Under the pieces are notes generated by a model. It worked only from the letters and a program-made list of their open reading frames with translations. It made no database searches and was not told where the DNA came from. Positions 51,100-58,500 of a stretch of DNA of 64,000 bases are shown in pieces. The DNA is from Actinomycetospora termitidis. GTDB taxonomy: Bacteria > Actinomycetota > Actinomycetes > Mycobacteriales > Pseudonocardiaceae. Made by a program: the position numbers and the translations under genes. The stretch spans positions 620,001 through 684,000 of the forward strand of contig NZ_JASVWF010000001.1 in assembly GCF_030286555.1 (NCBI RefSeq), given 5' to 3'. How positions within the stretch are numbered: position 1 is the first letter of the stretch; each line of letters begins with the position of its first letter.

Positions 51100-51864
51100 C
51101 TACGACGCAGCGTAGGAGACCAGCTCGTCGTCGGGAAGGGCGTACTTCTCGCGGAGGAAGCGCTCGGTGTAGAGGTGCTCGGCGGTCTCCAGGACCCGCG
51201 CGACCTGGCGGCCCGACAGCCACACGCCCAGGCCGATCCCGATCGCCGGCAGGGGCTTCACGACGACCGGTGGGGCCGGGGCGAGCCCGGCCGCCAGCAC
51301 GGCGAGGGCGAACTCGCGCTCGGAGGGTTCGGCGGTGTCGTAGCCGTAGTGCGCGGCGACGCGGGCGACCGCGCGGGCGCAGGTCGCGGCGGTGAGCACG
51401 CTGTCCAGCGCGAGGGCCGCGAGCCCCGCGGTCAGTCCGATCGCGGCGCTCGAGGCCCCGGCGGCCGCCCCCGCGGCCGCGCCGGTGAGCCCACCGCGCA
51501 GCCCGGCCGCGGCGACGTGCACCCGCTCCAGGGACCCGCGGGCGGCGCGGAGCACGTCGACGTCGAGGTGGCGGAGGTCGTCCAGCGCGACGACCTCGTG
51601 ACCGGCGGCGGCCAGGACGGCGACGACGCGGTCCGCCCGACCCGCCGTCCACCAGCCGAGGGCGAGGCCGGCGTCGCGCAGCGGGTCGCCGACCACCCCG
51701 AACACGCTCGTCTCGACGACCTGGTCGACCAGCCCGGCACCCGGGAGGTGCCGCAGCCCGGTGACGACCCAGGACCCGAGCCGACCCCACCAGCCGGGTC
51801 CCCGATCGGCCGTGGCCCGCCAGCGCTCGACGGCCTCCCACGCGCGCGCGTCGCCGTCGGACAT
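51100..51864 (-). CDS. EcsC-family protein, paralogue 1
   Basis: Predicted 254-aa protein with the EcsC pattern: an N-terminal AWEAVERWRA, a helical middle with hydrophobic segments (LRGGLTGAAAGAAAGASSAAIGLTAGLAALALDSVLTAATCARAVARVAAHYGYD) and the ending GIGLGVWLSGRQVARVLETAEHLYTERFLREKY. EcsC in Bacillus affects exoprotein processing; actinobacterial EcsC-like proteins are unstudied. ATG 51864 fits better than 51891, which adds an Ala-rich stretch. The next upstream gene is a second EcsC protein with the same ending. Confidence 0.75.
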   Translation of the reverse strand: MSDGDARAWEAVERWRATADRGPGWWGRLGSWVVTGLRHLPGAGLVDQVVETSVFGVVGDPLRDAGLALGWWTAGRADRVVAVLAAAGHEVVALDDLRHLDVDVLRAARGSLERVHVAAAGLRGGLTGAAAGAAAGASSAAIGLTAGLAALALDSVLTAATCARAVARVAAHYGYDTAEPSEREFALAVLAAGLAPAPPVVVKPLPAIGIGLGVWLSGRQVARVLETAEHLYTERFLREKYALPDDELVSYAAS

Positions 51865-51932
51865 GCAGCCGGAGAGTGCCGCCGCGGTCATCTACGCGAC
51901 GGTAGGGACACCGGTGGGCGACGTCGTGGAGA

Positions 51933-52934
51933 TCACATGGACGGCGGGTGAATCAGCGGTATCGGTCGGGCGGAGTCGTCCGCGACCCACTCCGGGGGAT
52001 CGTCGGTGAACGGGACGTCGTACTTCTCGTACAGGAACCGTTCGCGGTAGAGGTGCTCGGCCGCGTCGACGACCCGGGCCAGCAGTCGCGCGGACAGCAC
52101 GGCGCCGATCCCGATCCCCGCGAACGGGACGAGTTGGGCGAGCTCGCGCTGACCGATCTGCGAGAGCAGCCGCTGGTGCACCGCGGTGGCGAGGCGCCGG
52201 AGCTGGCGCTGGCGCCGCTTCTTCTTGCCACCCTCGGCGACCTGCGTGATCAGCGACGAGACCTCCTCGTACGCCTCCGGAGCGTCGGCGTCGCTCGACA
52301 GCCCGACCGCGAGGATCGCGAGCGCCAGGATCTGCTCGGAGCGCCTGGTGACGTCGTAGCCGTAGTAGGCGCCGACGTGCGCGACCGCGCGGGTGCACGC
52401 GCCGACGGTGAGCAGCGCGTCGGCCGTGAGCGACGACGCGATCACCGCGACGCCGGGCAGCCCGCCGATCCCGAGCAGCGACGACCCGCCCGTGGCCGCC
52501 GTGGCGCCCGAGGTCATGAGCAGCGAGGTCGTCCCGCCCTGCACGGCCGCGAACACCGGGTAGGCGAGGTCGAGCCGCGGCATCGCGGCCTGGACGTCGG
52601 TGACCTCGAGGCGGCGGATGTCCTTGAAGTCGCGGACGTCGTGGCCGAGGTCGCGGAAGCGGGCGAACACGGCGTCGCGGCGCAGCGTGGCCGCCCCGGC
52701 GCCCGCTCCGGCCGCCGCGATCTGGTGCAGGACGTCGTGCACCCCGTCGTCGACCTGCTGGATGCCCGGCACCCGCCGCAGGAGGGACTGCAGGCCGGCC
52801 CGCACCTCACCGACGGAGTCGCGCAGCGGGGAGAGCAGCGGGTTCGAGGACTGGACCCGTTCCTTCCACTGCTCGACCTCGCGCCACTGGTCGGCGTCGG
52901 TGCTGACCGGGGCCTCGGTCGTTTCGGCCGTCAC
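51933..52934 (-). CDS. EcsC-family protein, paralogue 2
   Basis: Predicted 333-aa protein, related to the previous one along its length: REVEQWKERVQ, helical middle (LTADALLTVGACTRAVAHVGAYYGYDVTRRSEQ), and the ending GIGIGAVLSARLLARVVDAAEHLYRERFLYEKYDVPF. It is longer because of an N-terminal coiled part and an insertion with GGKKKRRQRQLRRLA. GTG 52934 overlaps the stop of the kinase-like gene as GTGA, which settles the start. Tandem arrangement suggests duplication. Confidence 0.78.
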   Translation of the reverse strand: MTAETTEAPVSTDADQWREVEQWKERVQSSNPLLSPLRDSVGEVRAGLQSLLRRVPGIQQVDDGVHDVLHQIAAAGAGAGAATLRRDAVFARFRDLGHDVRDFKDIRRLEVTDVQAAMPRLDLAYPVFAAVQGGTTSLLMTSGATAATGGSSLLGIGGLPGVAVIASSLTADALLTVGACTRAVAHVGAYYGYDVTRRSEQILALAILAVGLSSDADAPEAYEEVSSLITQVAEGGKKKRRQRQLRRLATAVHQRLLSQIGQRELAQLVPFAGIGIGAVLSARLLARVVDAAEHLYRERFLYEKYDVPFTDDPPEWVADDSARPIPLIHPPSM

Positions 52935-53491
52935 ACCGGGCAACGTACCCACTCACGGCCGTCGCGCCGCACGATCACGTCCACCGCGGCCCGCGTGCCC
53001 TGTCTCGCCTCGAGGTCCCGCTCCTGGCGTTCGAAGGCGGCGCGGTGCGGCGCGTAGTCCGCCCAGTCGCCGCGGGCGTGCAGCCGGGCCTCCCGCTCGG
53101 CGGGCGTGGCGTCCACCCAGACCGAGAGCGCCGCGACGTCGCGCAGCGGGCGGGCGGCGGCGCCGACCCCCTCGAGGACGAGCGGACCGGGCACGACCCG
53201 CCGTCGGGACGGGGCGATCTCGTCGCGGCGCCAGTCCCACACCGCGACGACGGGCACCTCGCCCCGCAGCAGCGGGGCCACGAGCTGCTCGAACGCCCGT
53301 CGCGGCCCGGCCGCGAGCCCGTCCCACCCGAGGTAGAACTCCTCGATCGACTGGACCGTCACCGCGGGGTCGGCACGGCGCAACTCGTCGGCCAGGGTCG
53401 TCTTCCCGGCCCCGGAGAACCCGTCGACCAGGACGACGGGCCGGTCGGCGCGGGCGCGGGCGAGCGCCAGCAGGTCGGCGGCGGTGATCAC
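52931..53491 (-). CDS. P-loop nucleoside/uridine kinase-like protein
   Basis: Predicted 186-aa P-loop kinase. Walker A is VLVDGFSGAGKTTLADEL near residue 19-36; EFYLGWDGL follows, then VPGPLVLEGVGAA and the LSVWVDATPAEREARLHARGDWADY lid region near 125. It resembles uridine kinase/AAA-type small kinases. Substrate unknown. GTG 53491 start is next to a GAG box. Its stop overlaps the EcsC gene start. The P-type ATPase is divergent 56 bp away. Confidence 0.8.
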   Translation of the reverse strand: MITAADLLALARARADRPVVLVDGFSGAGKTTLADELRRADPAVTVQSIEEFYLGWDGLAAGPRRAFEQLVAPLLRGEVPVVAVWDWRRDEIAPSRRRVVPGPLVLEGVGAAARPLRDVAALSVWVDATPAEREARLHARGDWADYAPHRAAFERQERDLEARQGTRAAVDVIVRRDGREWVRCPV

Positions 53492-53547
53492 CTCGATGCC
53501 CGCAGGGTAATCGGTGGGGACCGCGCGGCTCTGCCACGATCACGTCC

Positions 53548-56085
53548 ATGACCACCGTGACGACGGCGGGTCTCTCCGCCGCCGAGGCGGCGCGGCGTGC
53601 CCGGGACGGGCGGGCCAACACGCCGGTCCGCGGCTCGAGCCGCACCACCGCGACGATCCTGCGGACGACCGTCTTCTCCTTCTACAACAACGTCCTGTTC
53701 GTCATCGGCATCGCGCTGCTCGCGCTCGGCCGGTACTCGGACGCGCTGGTCAGCGTCGGACTCGGCATCATCAACGCCGCGCTGGCCGCGGTGCAGGAGC
53801 TGCGGGCCCGCCGGGCCCTGGACCGCCTCCAGCTCCTCGCCCGGGAGCCGGTGACGGTGCTGCGCGGCGACGTCGAGGTCGACCTCTCCCCGGCGGAGGT
53901 GGTGGAGGGGGACCTGCTGCGCGTGCGCGGCGGGACCCAGGTGGTGGTCGACGGGCCCCTGGTCGAGGGGGCCGTCGAGGCCGACGAGGCGCTGCTGACC
54001 GGGGAGTCGGACCCGGTGCCGAAGCCCGTGGGGGCGACGCTGCTGTCGGGGAGCGCGATCTCCTCGGGGGAGGGGTGGCAGCGGGCGGAGGCGGTGGGTC
54101 CGGCGAGCCACGCGGGGCGGCTCACGCTGGCCGCGCGGGCGGACACGACCGACGTCACGCCGCTGCAGTGGCGCATCGACCTCGTCGTGCGGCTGGTCAT
54201 CCTGCTCGTGGTGCTGATGAGCGGCGCGATCCTCGCGCAGGCGCTGCTCGACGGCTCGACCGTGCTGCGCTTCGTGCAGACCTCTGCCGTGCTCTCCGGG
54301 CTGGTGCCCTACGGGCTGTTCTTCCTCATCGCCGTCGCCTACGCGGTGGGCGGCGCGCGCATCGCCGGCCGGGGGGCGTTGGTCCAGCAGACCAACGCGG
54401 TCGAGGCGATCAGCCGCGTCGACGTCGTCTGCACCGACAAGACCGGCACGCTGACGAGCGGGAACCTGGGCCTGGTGGAGGTCGTCGCGATCTCCGACTC
54501 GCCGGTGCGCGAGCTGCTCGGCACCCTCGCGCGGTCGGTGCGGAGCACGAACGCCACCACGGCCGCGCTGACGGGCCTCCCCGGCCGGCCGGTGGAACCG
54601 GTCGACGAGGTCGAGTTCCGGTCCGCGCTGCGCTGGAGCGGCCTCGGGCTGCCCGTCGAGGCCGCGCCCTCCGCGTCCGCCCGGCGCACCCTGGTCCTGG
54701 GCGCGCCCTCGGTGGTGGTCGACCGGCTCGCCGACGACGAGGTCACCGTCGATCTGGTCCGGCGCGAGTCGCGGGCGCGGGCCGAGCGGGGGTTCCGGGT
54801 GCTGGTGCTGGCCTCGTCGTCGGGACCCCTCCGGGACGCCGGGGGCCGGCCGCAGCTGCCCCGGCTGCGCGCCGAGGGCCTCGTCGTGCTGGGTGACGAG
54901 CTGCGGCCGGGCGTGGAGGAGACGCTCGCCGGGCTCGCCGCGGACGGGGTCGCGGTGAAGGTCATCTCCGGTGACGACCCGGTCACCGTGGCCGCGCTGG
55001 CCCGCCGCGCCGGACTGGTCGGTGCGGCCCTCGGGGGCGCCGAGCTGGCCGAGCTGACCGGGGAGGCCTTCGACGACGCCGTCGACGCCACCACCGTGTT
55101 CGGCCGGGTCGCGCCGGAGCAGAAGGAGGAGATCGTCGCCGCCCTGCGCCGCCGCGGCCACCACGTCGCGATGGTCGGCGACGGGGTGAACGACGCCCGG
55201 GCGCTCAAGCGCGCGCACGTCGGCGTCGCGATGCGCTCGGGCAGCTCGGTGACCCGCGACGTCGCCGACATCGTGCTGCTCGACGACTCGTTCGCGACGC
55301 TGCCGCCCGCCCGGACCGAGGGCCGGCGCATCGTCGCCGGCGTCGGCTCGTCGATGTACCTGTTCCTGGCCAGGGTGGTTACCCAGATGCTGGTCATCCT
55401 CACGGTGACCCTGCTCGGGCTGGGCTTCCCCTACACCCCGACCCAGGTGGGCCTGACGCTGTTCACCGTCGGGCTCCCGACCTTCTTCCTGACGATGTGG
55501 GCGCGCCCGGCCCCGCCGTCGGAGGACCTGCTCGTCTCGCTCGCCCGCTTCGTGCTGCCGGTCGGCGTCCTGACGGCGGGCTTCGCGACCGCGGTCTACG
55601 CCTACCTGTTCCGCCTGGTCTCCGACGGCCTGTCCGACGGCGGGTCCCGGGGGGTGGCGATGTGGGAGCAGTACACCGGGCTGGCCGCCGACGACCCGGA
55701 CTTCGTCACCGCCGCGGCGACGCTCGGCGGGCAGAGCGGGCTCTCGGTGTTCGTCTCGACGACGGCGATCGTGCTGATCCTGCTGCTCGAACCGCCGCAC
55801 CGGGTCTTCACCGCGTGGCGGCCGGTGTCGGAGGACCGGCGGCCGACCTGGCTCGCGCTCGGTCTGTTCGTGGCCTTCGTCGTCGTGCTCGTAGTCCCGG
55901 CGACGCGCAGCTACTTCGGCCTGACCGCGCCGGATCCGCCCGTCGTCTACGTGAGCCTCGTGGCGCTCGTCGCCTGGTTCGTGGTGCTCACGCTCGCCCT
56001 GCGCTACCGCCTGCTCGAGCGGGCGATCGGGCTGACGCCGCCCGGCCGGGAACGGGCCGGGACGCGGACCCACCACGCGGGGTGA
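53548..56085 (+). CDS. Cation-transporting P-type ATPase, CtpE-like
   Basis: Predicted 845-aa P-type ATPase. Seen: LTGESDPV (actuator TGES) near residue 150, VCTDKTGTLTSGNL (phosphorylated Asp) near 295, and MVGDGVNDARALKRAHVGVAM (hinge) near 545. About ten helices, with M7-M10 in the last 250 residues. The M4 segment reads LVPYGLFFLIAVAYAVG, where most Ca2+/H+ type pumps have PEGL, so the ion may differ. The best relatives are mycobacterial CtpE (calcium) proteins. An ATP-binding KGA motif is not obvious: here the N-domain has VLGAPSVV. ATG 53548 lacks a clear ribosome site. Confidence 0.87.
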   Translation: MTTVTTAGLSAAEAARRARDGRANTPVRGSSRTTATILRTTVFSFYNNVLFVIGIALLALGRYSDALVSVGLGIINAALAAVQELRARRALDRLQLLAREPVTVLRGDVEVDLSPAEVVEGDLLRVRGGTQVVVDGPLVEGAVEADEALLTGESDPVPKPVGATLLSGSAISSGEGWQRAEAVGPASHAGRLTLAARADTTDVTPLQWRIDLVVRLVILLVVLMSGAILAQALLDGSTVLRFVQTSAVLSGLVPYGLFFLIAVAYAVGGARIAGRGALVQQTNAVEAISRVDVVCTDKTGTLTSGNLGLVEVVAISDSPVRELLGTLARSVRSTNATTAALTGLPGRPVEPVDEVEFRSALRWSGLGLPVEAAPSASARRTLVLGAPSVVVDRLADDEVTVDLVRRESRARAERGFRVLVLASSSGPLRDAGGRPQLPRLRAEGLVVLGDELRPGVEETLAGLAADGVAVKVISGDDPVTVAALARRAGLVGAALGGAELAELTGEAFDDAVDATTVFGRVAPEQKEEIVAALRRRGHHVAMVGDGVNDARALKRAHVGVAMRSGSSVTRDVADIVLLDDSFATLPPARTEGRRIVAGVGSSMYLFLARVVTQMLVILTVTLLGLGFPYTPTQVGLTLFTVGLPTFFLTMWARPAPPSEDLLVSLARFVLPVGVLTAGFATAVYAYLFRLVSDGLSDGGSRGVAMWEQYTGLAADDPDFVTAAATLGGQSGLSVFVSTTAIVLILLLEPPHRVFTAWRPVSEDRRPTWLALGLFVAFVVVLVVPATRSYFGLTAPDPPVVYVSLVALVAWFVVLTLALRYRLLERAIGLTPPGRERAGTRTHHAG

Positions 56086-56089
56086 GCGC

Positions 56090-56767
56090 TCAGAAGACGG
56101 TGACCCCGTCGCCGATGCGCAGGTGGTCGAAGAACGCCGTCGCGTCGGCCGCGGAGAGGTGGATGCAGCCGTTCGACGACGTCGTCAGGCTGCCCTCGTG
56201 GAAGGCGATCCCGCCCGGCGCGAAGTAGACGGCGTGGTTCATCGGCTCGTCGAACTCCGAGCTGTATCCGTCCGCGTCCTTGCGGAGCACGTGGAAGGCG
56301 CCGGTCGGGGTGGCCGAGGAGGTCGGCCCCGGCGGCCGCTTGAAGGTGTCCGCGCCCGGCAGCATCGGCACCGGTCCGAGGACCACCTGCCCGTCGCGCT
56401 GCAGCCACGCCGTGCGGGCGGCGAGGTCGACGCACGCGCCGGCCGTGGCTCCGCACCGCGCCGCCTCGGCGGGGGTGACGACGTCGGGTGCCGGCCGGGG
56501 CTCCTGCGCGACCGCGGGTGCGACGGGTGCTGCGGGCACGGCCGTCACCGCCGCGGCGGCCGGCGCGACGGCGGTGTGCGTGGTGGCGACCAGGGCGATC
56601 ACCGTGCCCATCGCGAGCAGCACGCCGAGGGCCGCGAGCAGGGCCGGGGCGCCGCGCCGGCGGGGGCGGGCGGCCCGGGAGGCGTGACGGGGTGCGATGG
56701 CACGACTCCTCTCCGCACGGCGACCGACCGGCTCACGGTAGCCAGCTGCCCGTCCGGGGTGCGGCAC
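56090..56767 (-). CDS. L,D-transpeptidase (YkuD family), membrane-anchored
   Basis: Predicted 225-aa cell-wall cross-linking enzyme. A basic start, then a helix (APALLAALGVLLAMGTVIALVA) and Ala/Pro-rich stalk precede a YkuD domain. The catalytic motif is FHEGSLTTSSNGCIHLS, in which His and Cys of SxGC are the active residues, near residue 190. It also has the PTGAFHVLRKD and MNHAVYFAPGGIAFH parts. GTG 56767 is the only usual start in frame before the helix. A GAGAGGAG box lies before an ATC at 56698, so a non-standard ATC start is possible. Its end is four bases from the ATPase stop. Confidence 0.82.
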   Translation of the reverse strand: MPHPGRAAGYREPVGRRAERSRAIAPRHASRAARPRRRGAPALLAALGVLLAMGTVIALVATTHTAVAPAAAAVTAVPAAPVAPAVAQEPRPAPDVVTPAEAARCGATAGACVDLAARTAWLQRDGQVVLGPVPMLPGADTFKRPPGPTSSATPTGAFHVLRKDADGYSSEFDEPMNHAVYFAPGGIAFHEGSLTTSSNGCIHLSAADATAFFDHLRIGDGVTVF

Positions 56768-56819
56768 GGGTGCCCGCGCCGCGCCCCGGACAGGGGGACG
56801 AACACCCCTCTCGGGACGA

Positions 56820-57236
56820 TCAGCGCCTCTCGAGCAGCACGACCGGGATGGTGCGCGTCGTCTTCGACTCGTAGTCGGCGAATCCGGGGTAGCGCTGCTT
56901 CTGGGTCTCCCACACCGGGTCGCGCTCGTCGGCGGGCAGGTCCCGGGCGTGGACGTCCACGGTGTCGATGCGCGTGCCGTCCCCGAGCTCGACCGCGACG
57001 TCGGGCTGCGCGAGCAGGTTGTGGTACCAGTCCGGGTTGTCCGGCGCGCCGGCCTTGGATGCAAAGACCGCCCACGCGTCGCCGACCTGCTGGTACATCA
57101 TCGGCGTGAGACGGTCGGCGCCGGTCCGACGCCCCACGTGGTGCAGCAGGAGGAGCGGAGCGCCCTCGAACTGCCCGCCGACGTGTCCGCCGTTCGAACG
57201 GAACTCCTCGATGATCTGCTGGTTCCAGTCGCTCAT
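56820..57236 (-). CDS. Deazaflavin(F420)-dependent nitroreductase-family protein
   Basis: Predicted 138-aa protein of the DDN/FDOR-A split-barrel family. Features: SDWNQQIIEEFRSNGG, GAPLLLLHHVGRRTGADRLTPMMYQ near residue 26-48 (the cofactor phosphate site), DNPDWYHNLLAQPDVAVELGDG near 70-90, and the RIDTVDVHARDL strand. F420H2 is the usual cofactor in actinobacteria. ATG 57236 gives the standard length; the ATG at 57302 adds a basic extension that lies over the divergent gene. Confidence 0.87.
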   Translation of the reverse strand: MSDWNQQIIEEFRSNGGHVGGQFEGAPLLLLHHVGRRTGADRLTPMMYQQVGDAWAVFASKAGAPDNPDWYHNLLAQPDVAVELGDGTRIDTVDVHARDLPADERDPVWETQKQRYPGFADYESKTTRTIPVVLLERR

Positions 57237-57265
57237 GACGTCAGTGTGGCCTCGGGCGTGGCCTC

Positions 57266-57895
57266 GTGGCTGACGTGCTCGCCGGAACGGTGGATGCGGC
57301 ACTGCTCGCGGAGTTCGGGGAGCTGGAGCTCTGGACGGCGACCGCCACGGTGGCCCGGGCCGCCACGGCCGCCGGGCACGCGCGCCTGGGCCGGCTCTCC
57401 GGCTCCTTCCACGCGGCCGAGCGGATCCGGGAACGCGCGGGCCGGCTGCTCGACCCGGCCTACCCCGCCTTCGAGCGGCAGACCGGCCTCGACGCGACGG
57501 TGCCGCCCACGGCGCTGGAACGGGACGCGCGGGAGGTGGTGGTGACCGGGGCCCTGCGGGCCGACCACGCGGTCGACGCCGCCCGGCTCGCCGTCCTCGC
57601 CGAGGTCGGGGTGCCGCTGATGGCCCTCGACGCGGGCCGCACCGACGGGCCCTGGCGCCTGACCGCCACCGCCGGCGAGCCCTACCGGGACGGGACCGGC
57701 TCGGCGCCGGGCGACCTGGTGGTGGCGGACGCGGTCGGGCCGGTCGCGCCGGTCGTCGGGGACCCGCCGGGTCGGCTGGTGGCGGGCGCGAAGGCGCGGA
57801 CGGTGCTGCTCTACGCGGTGCGGGTCCCGGGCGTCGCGAGCTGGGAGGTCAGCGAGGCGGTCTGGCGGGCGGTGCACTACCTGGCCGCGACCTGA
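57266..57895 (+). CDS. B3/B4 (tRNA-binding-like) domain protein
   Basis: Predicted 209-aa cytosolic protein. AYPAFERQTGLDATVPPTALERDA, VDAARLAVLAEVGVPLMALDAGR and GDLVVADAVGPVAPVVGDPPG follow the B3/4-domain pattern also found in PheRS beta chains and in stand-alone proteins. No synthetase domain is attached. Function is unknown; editing or tRNA-related roles are speculation. GTG 57266 is the start; the DDN-type gene is divergent 29 bp away. Confidence 0.72.
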   Translation: MADVLAGTVDAALLAEFGELELWTATATVARAATAAGHARLGRLSGSFHAAERIRERAGRLLDPAYPAFERQTGLDATVPPTALERDAREVVVTGALRADHAVDAARLAVLAEVGVPLMALDAGRTDGPWRLTATAGEPYRDGTGSAPGDLVVADAVGPVAPVVGDPPGRLVAGAKARTVLLYAVRVPGVASWEVSEAVWRAVHYLAAT

Positions 57896-57954
57896 CCTGG
57901 CGCTCACGCGCGGCGACGCGCACACTCTCCGGGGTCCCACCGAGGGAGGTGCAC

Positions 57955-58434
57955 GTGACCTCGACCGAACCCCGCCCGGATCTCGCCCTGGAGATCCTCG
58001 AGGGCCTCGACGCGTCCGAGACGGCCGCCTCCCGGCGCGGGCTGCGCGAGCAGGTCGCGTTCCTGTCCGAACGGCTGCGGACGGTGCTCGAGGCGGACTG
58101 GGCCCCGGAGGTGCTGGCCGCGGCGGCCGTGTCGCCGGTGGCCGAGCGCCCTCGGCTGCTCGACCTCGGTGAGCTCGAGCGGGTGCGCGACGAGCTCGTG
58201 ACCTGCCTCGACGCGGTCCGGGTCGCCGCACTCGCCCGCCGCGAGCGGCAGGCCGCGAACCGCGCCCTGCTCGAGCGGATGTACGCCGACCCGGACGCCC
58301 ACCGCGGGATCCGGCTCACCACCGACGACCTGGGCCTGCCCGGGTGCTGCCGCTGGCAGGTGAGCCCGGTGCTCGGCGTCGTCGGGCGACTCGCCGGCTG
58401 GTGGCGGGTGAAGGTCTCCTCCGGCTGCCCTTGA
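57955..58434 (+). CDS. Small hypothetical protein upstream of recC
   Basis: Unrecognised 159-aa protein, helical, with two Arg-rich helices (LREQVAFLSERLRTVLEADW; ALARRERQAANRALLERMY) and a C-terminal CCRWQ and SSGCP with four Cys in total. GTG 57955 follows a strong GAGGGAGG box. It ends 66 bases before recC on the same strand. Its role is unknown; a link to RecBCD is positional. Confidence 0.6.
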   Translation: MTSTEPRPDLALEILEGLDASETAASRRGLREQVAFLSERLRTVLEADWAPEVLAAAAVSPVAERPRLLDLGELERVRDELVTCLDAVRVAALARRERQAANRALLERMYADPDAHRGIRLTTDDLGLPGCCRWQVSPVLGVVGRLAGWWRVKVSSGCP

Positions 58435-58500
58435 CGTCGCCCGGGGTGCTCCGGGTGGGCCTCCACGAGACTGTCGGAGGGCGCGGCTAGCGTGCCGGGC

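Noticed and set aside
57186-57206. CCGTTCGAACGG palindrome as another family B/C repeat
   Set aside because: Only 12 bases, in coding sequence, without the family arms.
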